A DNA stretch of 64,000 nt, taken from assembly GCF_950023065.1 (NCBI RefSeq), contig NC_088678.1, forward strand, positions 12,266,580 through 12,330,579. Direction: 5' to 3'. The stretch comes from Planococcus citri. Lineage: Eukaryota; Arthropoda; Insecta; Hemiptera; Pseudococcidae. Position numbers and translations under genes: made by a program. The notes beneath the pieces were generated by a model. The model had not been told where the DNA came from. It ran no database searches and worked only from the letters and a program-made list of their open reading frames with translations. Positions 1-12,308 of this stretch are shown in pieces (position 1 is the first letter of the stretch; every line of letters begins with the position of its first letter).

Positions 1-445
1 TTTAGCGTAGAACAATTTTAGTTCAATCACTTTTTCCCCTCCGACCCTTCATTTCGGTTAAATTGCCAAAAAACGTAGATTGACAAAGGTTAATGACCTC
101 TTGCGGGGGTAGCATACAAGTTTCGACGTGCAACTTTGGTCAAAATATTTTCGAGTGTACCGTGAATCGAGTTCACGTTCTAAATGGTCGATTTTCATTT
201 TTTAAAACAATTTTCATAAAATTGACAACTTTACCCCCTCCTTAGTAAGGGTGAAATCGCCATTTTGGGAAAAACTGAACTGGTCATGGTAATAGGAAAT
301 TTAACGTAGAATAATATTTATTCGAACATTTTTCCTCTTGGACCCTTCATTTCGGCGATAAAGCCGAAAAACATGTTTCGGCAAAGGGTAATTACCTCTT
401 GCGGGGGTAGCAGTCAAGTTGCGGGGTGCAACTTTTGATGGGTTG
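1..445. repeat. about 300-bp-period direct repeat, two partial units
   Basis: The first 145 bases and bases 301-445 are clearly related. Both begin with TTTA(G/A)CGTAGAA, both carry GACCCTTCATTTCGG, and both carry CTCTTGCGGGGGTAGCA about 110 bases in. The spacing is 300 bp. The window edge cuts the array, so it may continue to the left. No gene is visible in it. Confidence 0.7.
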
Positions 446-2230
446 TTTTAGAGACCAATCTGAACAAATAGTGTGAAATTCAGCTTGCCCCCAATTTTTT
501 CGAGGTTCGACTAAAAATTTTGCTAAAATGACTGTACTATTTGTAGTTGTTTTCAAAAAATTATAATTTTTAGCAATTTTGACCAAAAAGGGTCTATTTT
601 GAAATATTTAGTAAAAAACGCAACTTTTTGGCAATTTTGGTAAAAAAAAACAAAAATTTTTAGCAATTAGGCAAAAAAAATGGTCTTTTTTACAGTAGAG
701 TTTTATGTAATTTTGATGAGAAAATACGATTCTTTTGATAGTATGTATTTTAAGAAAAAAATTTAATTTTGTAAAAAAAAACTATGAGTTTTTGGAAATT
801 TTGACCAAGCATTTACTTGAAAAAAGAGTTTTCTGCCATTTAAGCAAAAAAGACTGAAAATTTTGATTTTTAAAAAATACTCCATTAAAAATTTGGAACA
901 AAATAATTATGGGGGTGTTATTTTTGTAGTATTCGCTAAAAGTTAGAATTTTCAGCAATTTTGACCAAAAAAGGTGGCTTTTTGAGGAGCATTAAATGAA
1001 TTTTAGCTTTCCAACTTCATTTGGTAAAATTTTGTTGGTATCTCAAGAATCTGCTAAACTGGAGGCTTCAGAACTGCTCAAAATAGGTAGTTTGAAACTA
1101 ATTCCAATTGATTTGGAGGCTTGGAAATAAGATACATCAAAATTTCAGTTTTCTGTGTCAATCTGGTGAAATTAGCTAAATTTTTATTTGTAGGTAAGAT
1201 AGGGTAGTAGGGTACCTCTACCTACCTACCTTATCCGGACTACCACCACCAATCTCTAGCAAAATAATCCAGCAAAATCGTACACCAAGTCACCAAGATC
1301 CTTCCTGGTATTTGTTTTCAATTGTAAACACACGTATATTTACCGACCTACTTACCTAGCTATACGTAATTTTTCATAATGAAAGAGCATGCAAAATATT
1401 TATGCATAACTTTGCCATTCAATTTACCCACAAAGGAATTATTTATTCTCAATGAATCACAAATTCAATTGCAGAATGAAATGATTCGAAGTAGGTACCT
1501 ACGTGAGTTTTTCAGTTGACAACACTTTGTTGCAATTTTTATTTTCCACAAAGTTCCCAATAATACCAAATTCTGGATATGTTAATTTGTGGAATTTCTG
1601 AAGAAAGAGGAGGGTAGCCAATCTATATTTTTTGGCGTTGGTAAGTAACCAATTGTGTCAATATGTTTTCGGTTTCGACATTACGAGTCAATTTTTGAAG
1701 TCTGATTTCAAGATATGAAAAAAAAGTGCTCCTAATAGGCAATGCTGAAATTTCCAATTAATAATGTTGATGAATAACAGGAAAAGCATCTCAATTAGCT
1801 GAATGATTTTTTATCGCCTGCTGCGTGCGTGTTTTTTATGTACAAACTTATCTATCTCCTAAATATACTCGTATACCTACTTAAAAACGTGTATTGGAAT
1901 TTTGAAACGATAAAACGATTGGATATTGAATATTTGTATTTTCGTAAAGTTTGGATTCTGACTGAAGAACCAATCGACGAATCGATGCGTTATGATCGAA
2001 TGCTTCGATGAAAACTCTTGTTCTTCGAACCCACATTTAAAAGTAAAGCGATTAGATATACGTTTGCACTATAATTAAAAATCCGATAAGAATACGAGTG
2101 GTACTGATAAACTAATCTACGTAATGTATATTCACATGCATATTGTACACAGACGCCTATGTCTACACACAGCTCTGTGTACATTCTGCTGAAATGGATA
2201 AAATGAGAATACCTATACTTTTTGTTGAGT
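446..2230. other. intergenic AT-rich stretch with no supported gene
   Basis: Low-complexity A/T-rich sequence with several GACCAAAAAAGG-like repeats (about 570-990) and GTAGGTACCTAC-type short repeats (about 1190-1225 and 1490-1500). Short open frames here have no splice partners and no recognisable composition, so none is annotated. Confidence 0.5.
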
Positions 2231-2375
2231 CATCGACAGTCAGTACGATTCATCTGTTCGTTTCGATAACGTGTGCTCGTATTTCATACATCCTGTGCCA
2301 GTGGTGTTCGTTGTAATTTTAAATAATTATTTTTTTCAATTTACTATCTTTGAAGAACGAAAATTTCAAGCAGAA

Positions 2376-4763
2376 ATGGCTCAAGTCAAGTATTTTTGTC
2401 ATCGATATTCTTTGAAATCTGGCTCTTTCTTTATTTTGATTCTAAACTTGGTAAGTCTAAGTACACGTAAAAGTAAATATAAATTATGAAATTTTGTGAA
2501 TGTTTAGACATTTTTCTAGAAAAAATAGATTATTTATTGTCATCTGTGAATATGAATTTTACGTTTCAGATTCTTGGGATCACTTTTCTTGTCGCTGAAA
2601 TTATATCGTTAAAAGGTAAAATTTTGTCGTTTAATCAAGTTACCCATACATTACTACATTAGGTACCTACTTGAGTTCTTGCGTGTAACTTGACCCCCAC
2701 AGAATGCTGGCCTTCGTAGATAGAATGATCATAGGAGTTATTTACCATTATACACGTTGATTAAAAATTATCAAATGTGAAAACTTCAAGTATGATAATT
2801 AATGTGGTGAAACATTTTTCAATTTCAGGAAACTTTACGTTCGCTTCAGTAACAGTATTAGTATTTGTACTACTTGGAATAGTTTCATGTGTAATAGGAC
2901 TTGTGGGAATTTACATGGTACGTAACGTGAATACGAGTATTTTCTCATTTTACGTAGGCACCTACTTCATAATGTAGGTAGGTACCTACTTAATAACTCA
3001 TGTGTAAGGATTATTGACAAAAAAAAGTCTAAAAATGTTTACTTATCCAATTTCATGAAGAATTTCACTCCGAATTGAAAATTACCTGTCTAGGTCTAGA
3101 TACTGAGAAATTTGTTAACTCTGAAGATGCCTCTGTATAGAGTTGTTGAAGGACTGTATGAAATTTGGTTGAAATTTTCTCATTTTTTCACAATATTTAT
3201 CCTTATATGTGGCTGATATATTGTATTAATTCAAATTTTATCAACACCTACTCATCTGAAATAATGTACCTACATATCTCTAATATGTATGAATTTCTGT
3301 TCTACAGAAAATAGCAAACCTTCTGGCTCCTACTCTTTGCCTGGAAATCATCTACGTCATCGTATCAGGCGTTGCGTTCATAATCTTCCTTTTCTCGGGT
3401 AAATTTTCTGTATCGGAGCTGCTCGATGATTTTGCGAGTCAACATTATGGTGTCTTTGTAATTCTGTTTCTTATGGGTCTGGGTAAGTATTCGTGATTAT
3501 TATTATTTTTTTGTCGAGTGAGTGATTCGTAGATTGTATCAAGTACCCAGTTATCTGTATAAACAACGTTCTCAAATTATATTTAGTACCAATAGAACTC
3601 GTGCATGCCTCCTCCACCCCTCCCTTGAAACATTTTGTTAAAAACTCGCCGTCACATAGACTTTTTAATCCAGTACTTTAACCTTTTCTTCCAAATAAAA
3701 TAAAGACAAACCCGTAATTTACATTTGAATTAGGTTCTGCAAAAATTTAAAAACATGCTGAAAGCTTCAGAATAAGAAGTGTAGAAAAAATATCGGAGGA
3801 TTTTGACCAAATTCAATTAAAACTTTCATTTTGAGATTAAAATCACTCAAAAAAATTTTTAGCTCCGGAAGTGCTCTTGTAGGAGAGAAATGGGTCCTCA
3901 AAGACCCTCATAAAAGGGAAATTTTCAAAATAATCGAGGTTTTTTCGCTCTATAGCTCTTTCCTACCTGTTTTGGTCAAAATCTCAGCTTCAAAAGATGG
4001 TATTTGGGCCACTTTAAGGGTTCCATTGAGCGGTTGGAAATTTGTAAATCGCTTATTTTTGGGTTGGTTACCAACCTCAATCAAATTGGTGTTCAATTTT
4101 TTTTTCAAAATGTCGAAATATATCATTTATTATTTCTGAAACGGGGAGAATACTTTGGAATGCAGTAGTGCCAATTTTTTGGTAATTTGGTACGAATTTC
4201 AGAAAAATTGAGAGAAACAGCTAGAAACTTTATCAAACTTTTTCGGTTTTTTTTGAAGGTTTCCATAGAATTTGGTCAAAATAATTTTTTTCTAGATCCA
4301 CCCTGTAGATACTCGTAAGAAAACATTTGAAAAAAAAATTAGTCCAGAAATCGGCGGAGTTGAAAAATTAAACGTGAAAAACTGCATTATTTTTTTCTAA
4401 TGACTTCTTTAAGGAGAGGTCAAAAATTGTATGTAAAGCTCAAAAAATCATCTTCACGGATGCCTTTGAAAATTGAACATTGAATCATGAGGCAAAATCA
4501 GATGCTTAGCCTGCTAAAGTATACCCAAGATTTTGAGACCGTCTTCATAATTATTTTGAGTTTTTTCAATTTCATTAATGTGTTGCAGATTTTTAATAGG
4601 TAGGTACCTTAAAATAGACTTTACCTTCCTTATGCTTACCTAATGGTATATTTTTGTTTGTGTTACAGGACTTTCTATCTATTTTTTGATCGTATTGTAC
4701 AGTTACTATATGAAAGAATTGAAGGAAGGTACCCCTGCAAGAAGATCTGATACTGAATCGTAA
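2376..4763 (+). CDS. small four-pass membrane protein, divergent cluster member 1 (five exons)
   Basis: Exons 2376-2450, 2570-2615, 2829-2917, 3308-3482 and 4669-4763 join to 480 nt, a 159-residue protein. All introns are GT-AG, with phases 0,1,0,1. The product begins MAQVKYFCHRYSLKSG. It has four hydrophobic segments at about residues 15-39, 46-69, 81-104 and 121-142, and ends in a short charged tail (KELKEG, then RRSDTES). An N-F-T glycosylation sequon lies at residue 42 in the first loop, consistent with that loop being outside the cytoplasm. ATG 2376 is the first ATG in this frame. The length, the four passes and the Cys-x-x-x-Ser-Leu-Lys start of TM1 recall insect small tetraspan proteins (pasiflora/DUF4728-like). 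That family call is inference. The function is unknown; it probably sits in the plasma membrane or an endomembrane. Confidence 0.82.
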
Positions 4764-5616
4764 ATTCGCCAACTTTCGATTAAATATAAGAATTTTTGTA
4801 CGATTAATTTAGATATTGCTTTGTATATATATTTTTGTACAATATTAGGTAGCTTAGTAATATGTTGTGATTAAATGTGATTTTTTAACAATTTTTTTTG
4901 TTTTATCGTTTGTTAGTTAAACAGGAAATAGATAAGCGGGAACAGGAACTAACTAGTGATGCAAACCAAACTAAATAATTTCCGACGAGCGATGCTAATT
5001 TGCTAATTTAATTGTCGATAAACTTATTTCATAATTGTTTTACTGGATGAGTTTGATTTTTTTGGTTGGTAAAAAGGCAGAATAAAAGAACATTCAATGC
5101 TGAATAAGCAGCATGTTTCTTTCCTTATTCATTCGAGCATATTTTCAGCCATATCATCATTTTGATTTCTCTGTCTCTGTCATCTGCTGTGCCACACAAA
5201 TACAAATTATGCTATTGCTTGAAACACGAATTAAATAAGTACACTCGTCTCGTAGGTATTATCAAAATTCTTGTATATGTATTATACTTTCACAGTATCA
5301 CTGATTTTGTTAAAATAATACCTACGTAAGATATAAATAAACGATTCTTTGATAATCATACCCACAATTTGATAACGTTCTCATTTGTTGATTTAGTTTT
5401 TCACAGAACAGTAAAAGAAACGAAACCAAGTTCGTATAACATCTGGCAGAGTGATTTCAGAAGTTGCTTTTACGTGTTTTTATTCGTCCAATATTCGAGT
5501 TGAAGAAATTTTTTTCAAGTAGTTTTGAGTCACATTAGGCTGTTTAAATAATTGATTTTTAACCATAGTATTTTTTATTTTTTTATGCACCTGCATGATC
5601 GCACTCGTTCGTGATC
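4764..5616. other. intergenic region between cluster members 1 and 2
   Basis: AT-rich sequence holding the presumed 3' UTR of the first gene and the promoter/5' UTR of the second. I see no open frame with exon-like boundaries and no recognisable repeat other than scattered CCTACGTA-type motifs. Confidence 0.5.
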
Positions 5617-7646
5617 ATGTTTGCTTCTTTGCACGAGATGATCATTCTGGATACGTGTTTTTTCGGATGTTCTTTGAAAAAGTGTACGTTTGTGTATTTA
5701 ATTGCATATTTGGTAAGTTGACGTTATTTTCATTTGATACAGCTACTTAATTAGGTACCTACCTATTTTACAAATTACAATAGAGCTTTTGCTTTGAAGA
5801 TTCTTCCCAGTGGATGCAGAATTTTTCACTTTCTGCTCGATCTTCGTTTTTTTTTTTGGTCGAATGAGATAAAATTTAACATCAGTTGATAAGTATTATT
5901 TTTGATTTTTTTTTTTTGAATTTTTTGATAAAATTGATTTTGAAATTTTGAATTTAGCAATTGAAATTACTTTTTGATTTTTTTTTTTAATTTTTTGAGA
6001 AAGTTGATTTTGAAATTTTTAATTCAGCAACTGAATTTAATATTTTTGCAGATCGTTTCCACGTACCGTTTTGCTAAAGGATTACTAAGACTATCTGGTG
6101 AGTGTTGAAATTATTGATGATTAAGTTCCTATATTGTAAATACTTACATTAGATATGTATTATGTAGGTATAAAACTAAGTTGGGTAGTTAATTAGCAAA
6201 CATTTTGTAAAACCGAAAGATATTTTTTTGAATTTTCCTTGACTTGACCTTCCAAAAAATATTTTCAGCATAAAGGAAAAATATCAAATTACTTCCTGAA
6301 AATTGTCAATTTTGGGTTTTCAAAAATTTTGCTGAAATCTAAAAATCAATTTAACAACTGAAATATTTTTGCCATGAAGATTCTTCCCACTGGATGCAGA
6401 ATTTTTCACTTTGTGCTCGATCTTCGGTTTTTTTTTTTGGTCGAATGAAATGAAATTTGACATCAGTTGATATTTTGATTTTTTTTCGAATTTTTTGATA
6501 AAATTGATTTTGAAATTATAAGTTTGGCTACTGAGATTACTTTTTGATTTTTTTTTTTTGAATTTTCTGATAGAATTGATTTAGAGATTTCAAGTTTGGC
6601 TACTGAAATTATTTTTTTATTTTTTTGAATTTTCTGATAGAATTGATTTTGAAATTTTTTATTCAGCAACTAAAATGACTTGGAGAATTTCAATTTTTCA
6701 CTCTTTTCGGGTAAATCTTAAGCATTAGCTACCAACCTGTAAGCTTTTTTTTCACCCTCGAAAAATATTGTTTAGAAATCAAGTTTTGAAATGGTGAGAA
6801 AAATTATGATTTTTGGGAATTTATTTATGATTGCAGAATTTCCTGCTTGGATTTCGTTTACACTTCAATCGAGACACGTTATTTGGTCAAGTTTTTTGTT
6901 TTCAGCAATTCATGAAATTTATACGACAGTGAGTATCTATACTTACGAAATTACATCCTTTATGTTCACTATAGAATAAAATTTTCCACTTTATGTACCT
7001 ATATGTTAATGTATTGATCAACTTACTCGCGTGAATTTTCAGGATAAAGTGTCGTATTTAGCTCCATGTTTATGGTGTCAAGCTATCGATCTGGCTGAGA
7101 CGATAATCGATTATTTTGGATTCATTTTCACCAAGAGAGTAATAATACCGAGTTTTGGAAATTCCAACAGAACGTTTGACCATAATTACCTTCAGCTTGT
7201 CATCGTTTTTCCTTTTCTCGTTGGTCAGAATTTTTGAAATATAGAATGATTTTGTACCTAATTTATATTTAGTGACTTACATAATGATCCAAGATAAGTA
7301 CCTAGTACTTACTCAACCCATCTAGTTTTTCATATGCAGGGTTATTTAAAACAAATTTTTTGATATAGTATGTACCTAGTAGGTATAGATTTATCATAAG
7401 AAATGCATCATGCAATATAAGTTATGACTTTTATGTCTTATGAAATATTTAATGCGAATGTGTAATTTTTTTTCTTTTCTTGCAGCTCCTTTTGTGTATT
7501 TATGGATAGTAGTTTATAGTTGTTATCACAAAGGATTTTTGCCGGAAGAAACTCCATTTTCAGAAGACTTGAAACCTGCAATTACGACAACGAGTAATTA
7601 TAATATGAAAAGTCATTATCACGTGCCATATTCGTTGGCTTATTGA
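5617..7646 (+). CDS. small four-pass membrane protein, divergent cluster member 2 (five exons)
   Basis: Exons 5617-5712, 6052-6097, 6837-6928, 7043-7223 and 7486-7646 keep the same phases (0,1,0,1) as the neighbouring gene. From ATG 5617 the product is 191 residues. From the in-frame ATG 5638 it is 184, and exon 1 is then exactly 75 nt as in member 1. The N-terminus carries GCSLKKC just before TM1, matching the Cys-x-Leu-Lys pattern of the family. Hydrophobic segments are interrupted by more polar residues than in member 1, and TM2 is weak. An N-R-T sequon lies in the loop before TM4. The tail after TM4 is long (about 40 residues), rich in Thr, Asn and His. The exon 4 donor is GTCAGA, weaker than the others. 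Function unknown. Confidence 0.78.
5785..6680. repeat. duplicated segment in introns 1 and 2 of cluster member 2
   Basis: A block of about 100 bp beginning GAAGATTCTTCCCA(G/C)TGGATG occurs at about 5800-5890 in intron 1 and again at about 6378-6470 in intron 2. In both places it is followed by two or three tandem units of about 65-70 bp built on TTGAATTTT(T/C)TGATA(A/G)AATTGATTT. The copies flank exon 2 (6052-6097), so an internal duplication across a short exon is visible. Confidence 0.7.
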
Positions 7647-7649
7647 AAA

Positions 7650-8400
7650 TATTATTTTGTAATCTATGTACCTATCTAAAGTGTATCGTTTAATGTTCTT
7701 AATTTGTGTGTTGAATATGGATACCTAATTCTTACACCTCGTAAATCACAAAAAATCATAGTCATTTTATTTTTATTGGTTTTTTTTTTTTTTGTTTCTT
7801 GAGAAATTTCATGTTTGTATAAGTTACGAGGTGTTAGAATTAAGGGTAGGTGCCGATCAATATAATATTAGCAGCTTATTGTATTTTGTTCATTTTTTTT
7901 TCAACGAATGCAACTTTTTAAAGTTTTATACTCAATATTAATAAATAAATGTATCTACTGATGAAGGAACCTCTCACGGTGACTCATTATCAATTTCGCT
8001 CGTTTTTTGTGTATTTGTTTATTTTTTTGCTTAATTGATTTTTGATTACAACATAAAGATTCACTCAGCTCACTAAACAAAAAATTACATTTCTCATACG
8101 ATTTCAATTTTTTTTCAATTTTATTTCAAAAATTGCACAAATTTGATGAAAAGAAATCAAATGACTCGGTTACATGGGTGCACCAAAAAAAATTTCAGCT
8201 CACCAAACAAGAAATTAAATGTTTCACAAGATTTCGATTTTTAAAAAAATGTTATTCCAAAAATAGCACAAATTGTTGAAAAAAATCAAACGATTTGGTT
8301 TTATTCCAAAAAACACATTTGTACAGTCACATTTCACTTATATTCACCTGTTAAACATCCAATTTTGGCAAAAATGAGAATTAAGGTTTAAATAGGTAAT
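7650..8400. repeat. 3' flanking block B, shared with other array units
   Basis: This region resembles about 13360-13900: a TTCTTACACCTCGTAA-like start, an A/T run with TTTTATTTTTAT, GCAGCTTATTGT, and AATAAATGTATCTACTGA followed by GAACCTCTC. A shorter related stretch lies at about 34300-34440. It is therefore part of the duplicated non-coding unit and not unique sequence. AATAAA at 7940-7945 could be the poly(A) signal of the upstream gene. Confidence 0.6.
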
Positions 8401-8404
8401 TTTT

Positions 8405-8890
8405 TTTGACGATCTAATGACTTGGAGAGATCAGACAGACGAACAAACGACCTTGGAAGTCTAGACTGGTAGATCAGTGACCTTGAAAACGCTCAAAAAT
8501 TCAGACATACCTACAGATCTTGGAACACCAGACAGGTTTGCAGATAGCCATCAGAGGCTGGGTAGGTAGGTCAGTGATCTCGAAAACCCTGAAAAGCGTG
8601 CAGACTGGCGGGTCAATGACCTGGGAAAACGCACTGACGGATAATTGACTTAAAAGGCCAGACAGACAGGTATAAAAACGACATTGAGTGGCTAAACATG
8701 TAGGCCAGTGATCTTGAAAGCCCAGAGAGGCGGGTCAAGGACCTTCAGAGGTAAAAGCAGACGGACAGACAGGAAAACAGGGGACCTTGGGAAGCCTGAA
8801 AGACGAGTCAATGACCCCAAAAGACCTGACAAACAGACAGACAACCTCTAGAGGCCAGGCAGGTAGACAATAAACCCTTGAGAGGCCATA
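8405..8890. repeat. degenerate GACAGACAGG/GTGACCTTGA minisatellite (block C)
   Basis: Irregular repetition of AGACAGACAGG, GTCA(A/G)TGACCTTGA and GGCCAGACAGG words, in units of roughly 25-40 bp. The same repeat recurs at about 14030-14270, 19245-19590, 31815-32205 and 48180-48610, each time upstream of a gene or gene relic. Its reverse complement gives open frames rich in Leu, Ser and Cys, which are by-products of the repeat. Confidence 0.75.
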
Positions 8891-9480
8891 TTATCTACGA
8901 TGAAATTTTAATGCCTTCCAAATTAAGAAATTTAAAACTGAAGAAACCCATTTTTTTCAAAAATATCATTTCTTTGAGGACCCAGTACATCTCCCCTCCA
9001 GGAGCACCTTTGAAGGTAAACAATTTTCTGGGAGACTTTCTTCAACTTTGAATTAAAATCACTAAATTTGATGAAAAAATACTTCAAATTTTTTTTCGTC
9101 AAGCACCCAAAGGTTAAATACATTGGTAGTTAATCAAGAATTTTAATCCATTGACGACATTCCATGTTGCACCTAACCTATCGAAACTTGCATGGAATTG
9201 AATGGGCCTACCAAAGTTGTACATAATATGTCAAGTCCAAAATAAAGGAAGTAGGTTGGTAAGGTTGAAGTTTTTTCTTCTTTAGTGATTTGAAGATCAT
9301 TCAGAAATGAGTCATTCTAATATGGTCAAAATTTCGAAGAGATACAGAAGATTTATTTTAAAAAATGTTTAAAACATACTACTGATATGTAGATAGGTAG
9401 GTACCTATAGATAGCCCATAATTAGATATTTTAAAATTTCAGCTATCTATGTTTAAATATAGTTTATTTTATAATTTATA

Positions 9481-9600
9481 TCTAATCACGTCATTCATTC
9501 ACGTCATAAGGCTCAATGATTAGGAATCTGATAACTATACGTTGATGATAATGATGATAATGAAGTTTTCATTCAAAAATTAGGGATATATATAAGAAGA
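9481..9600 (+). promoter_or_regulatory. conserved array promoter, copy 1
   Basis: Shared by all eight array genes. It contains ATCACGTCA (CRE-like) followed by a second CGTCATAAGG, then GATTAGGAATCTGATAAC, ACGTTGATGATAATGATGA and GAAGTTTTCATTC. It ends in the TATA-like GATATATATAAGAAG at about 9586-9600. Conservation between paralogues is the evidence; the TSS is not directly visible. Confidence 0.6.
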
Positions 9601-9771
9601 AAAAGGAAATGCAGTTGAAATGAATTTTGTTTACTTATCGTTAGTTGAACTGTGTTTGTTCTGTGTTGGCTCAGTGTTGTTGGTTCAGATATAAGTACCT
9701 AGGTACAAGTGAATACGGTAATATATACATACGTTTGTCGCAGTTTGATAATTCTTTTTATTATTATAATT

Positions 9772-12308
9772 ATGACAAAAAAATTGGTATGTGGTGTGTT
9801 CTCGTATAAAATCGTCTCCATAGCATTGCTGAGTTATCCTGTGGTAAGTTTAAATTTCGACTTTAAAATGATTAGTTTTTTGGTGTCAAATTGTTCCTTT
9901 TTGGTTTGGCACACCTATCAGAGTATTCCTTTATACACATGAGGGTCATTCCACGTCAATTCGACCAGGAAGTGGTAGGGGGGTCGGCGATTTTTTTTGA
10001 AATTTTTCCTGTGGAAAGACCTTCCGAAGGGATGACTAATGGCGCAATTTTCAGCCCTCCAGTCCGTTTTTAAAGGCAGTCAGGGGGTGTCAAAGTTTTC
10101 AGTGAACCAAAAATGTCATCCATTTCAGCAGTGGATTACTCGATAACCGCAATACCTACCAAAATGGAACTTTTTCCAATAGTTAGAGGTTTTGAAAGGC
10201 TTCTTGGTGATATCATAAAAATCAGTGTTGCCACTTTTTTTCGTACGAAAAATTAGCTTGAAAAGTTTCAAAACGTAGTTTTCATATCGTTTCGACTCTC
10301 AAAAATTCTGAAAAAAATATATTATGGATAACTTTTCATGCTGAACAACATATTAAAAAATTGGAATGGCATTAAATTTCGTATAGTCGATTTAAAAAAA
10401 TTAAAAGTTTGCGAAAATATGCGATTTTTTGACTAAAAACACGAAAAAAAGTTTCAACTGGTGAAGTTGACCCATTTGATCCCTATTTTTAAGTATCCGT
10501 TAAAAAAGTTGAAAACCCCCCAACACTCGATGAAATGAACTCATCACAAAAAAAATCAAAGTCGAAAAAATTCAAAAAAGAAACGAATTTTAATTTTTTT
10601 GCTACGAGTGTGACTTCTATCAACTTTTTCATGAAATACGCCAGAAAAAAGTCAAAATAAGAAAACTGAATAAATTTAAACTTTTTTTGATGTTTGGAAT
10701 TTGATAATTGAAATTTTTTGAATTTTGATTTTTTTGTGATGAGTTCATTTCATCGAGTGAAAAAGTTTTTTCAATTTTTTCAAAGGATATACGTAAAAGT
10801 ATTGATCAAATGGGCCAACTTCACCAATCGAAACTTTTTTTCATGCTTTAAATTAAAAAATCGAATTTTTTCGCAAACTTTCAATTTTTTTAAATCGACT
10901 TTATGAAATAATTCAATCCTAATTTTTTAATATGTTTATTCAGCATGAAAAGTTGTCCATAATATATTTTTTTCAGAATTTTTGAGAGTTGCAACGATAT
11001 GAAAACTACGTTTTAAAACTTTTCGAACTAATTTTTCTTAAGAAAAAAAGTGACAACACTGATTTTTATCATATCACCAAAAAGCCTTTCAAAATCCCTA
11101 ACTATTGGAGAAAGTTCCGTTTTGGTAGGTATCGCGGTTATCGAATAATCCACCGCTGAAATCGATGATATTTCAAGTTCACTGAAAACTTTGACACCCC
11201 CTAGCAGCCTTTAAAAACGGCTAGAGAGCTGCGATTTCCGCCATAGGTCATCCCTTCCGAAGATCTTTCCACAGGAAAAATTTCAAAAAGATCGCCTACC
11301 CCACTTATCACTTCTTGGTCGAATTGACGTGGAACGACCCATACCTAACTAAATTATCTTTCCTTATTACGAGTAGAAAAATGATCTCCATTAACTTAAT
11401 CAGGTATTTAATTCTATTTCCTTTTTTTTTTTTTTTTTTTTTTGTAGCTGAGTATTATTGGCTCCTTGCTCTCAAAGTTCACCAAAGCAGGTAAATTTAA
11501 TTCCTACGTGTGCCTGTTGAATACATGATTGATATGCATGAATCGATTACGATGATGCTTATTTTGCAAATCAATTGCTCAATGATGTGAAGATTTTCTA
11601 TTCAGTAATTTAGGTATTGTCATTTGTTTTGTTTTTTTTTACAGAAGACTCTTTTGAGGTTCAAACGATTGACATTATGGTAGCCTTCCATTTTTTATAT
11701 ATTTGCATCAGCGGACTGATTGGCATTCAAAAGGTGAGTGGTTACTACCTATACTTTTAATTCATTATGGTCAACTTTTTGAATATTCAAGGTAGGTACT
11801 AATGAAATTATATTTTCAGAAAAAACCATCTCTTTTGAAGCCGGTCTTATGGACAATATTGTTTTTTATTGTTGCTGTGTTGGCTCTTTGCATTCATTAT
11901 ATCGTGGTAGAGTTTGACTTTAAGAGTGGCCGATTCAGTAGCCGTGACGTCAGCATAGAATTCCAAGAAGTTTTGATGGCTGGTGAATATATGTTTTAAA
12001 CATTTAGATTTTATTTCGTCAATAATCTCATTTTTGCTCAAAATTATGAAAATGATCGCAATTATTCAATTTTTATCCTTACTTATATTGTATAGGTAAT
12101 GTATTTTGTCAATGAAAAAGCGTACTGCAAAAACGAACTGCTCAAATACCTACATATCCAGTTCAATATTTTTCAGAAAAATAATTGTATCCATTTTTTT
12201 CCCACAGAACTCGAGCTTCTTTACATTGGACATATCATTTCATCTTATTACTGGGACCTCCTTGGTGAATATCAGCTACCCATAATGGACTTGGACATAT
12301 TCGTCTAG
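9772..12308 (+). CDS. array membrane protein, copy 1 (canonical ATG replaced by ACG)
   Basis: Exons 9772-9843, 11448-11490, 11645-11733, 11820-11982 and 12208-12308 give 155 residues from the first in-frame ATG. All other array genes start about 57-75 nt further upstream at a GTAACAATG context. Here the equivalent position (9715-9717) reads ACG, and an in-frame TAG lies just 5' of it. The extended form would need non-AUG initiation; otherwise the protein begins MTKKLVCGVFSYK and lacks the N-terminal hydrophobic segment of its paralogues. Four hydrophobic segments follow. The conserved loop FDFK..(R)FSSRDVS before the last segment is intact. The C-terminal tail is shorter than in the sister copies: small indels after QLP replace the Ser/Lys-rich tail and end at TAG 12306. 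Intron 1 carries a 1.4-kb foldback insertion. The gene may be active, shortened or degenerating. Confidence 0.72.
9943..11340. mobile_element. foldback element FB1a in intron 1 of array copy 1
   Basis: The left end GGGTCATTCCACGTCAATT is mirrored at the right end by AATTGACGTGGAACGACCC. The two halves are reverse complements over almost the whole 1.4 kb (for example GTGTCAAAGTTTTCAGTGAA on the left and its complement near 11180). The equivalent intron of array copy 2 lacks it, which marks it as an insertion. It has no coding capacity. Related copies lie at 19903-20904 and 29357-30164. Confidence 0.85.

Noticed and set aside
3831..4139. 102-codon frame between exons 4 and 5 of the first cluster gene
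   Set aside because: Falls wholly in the intron, has no splice partners in phase, and interrupts a well-supported exon series.
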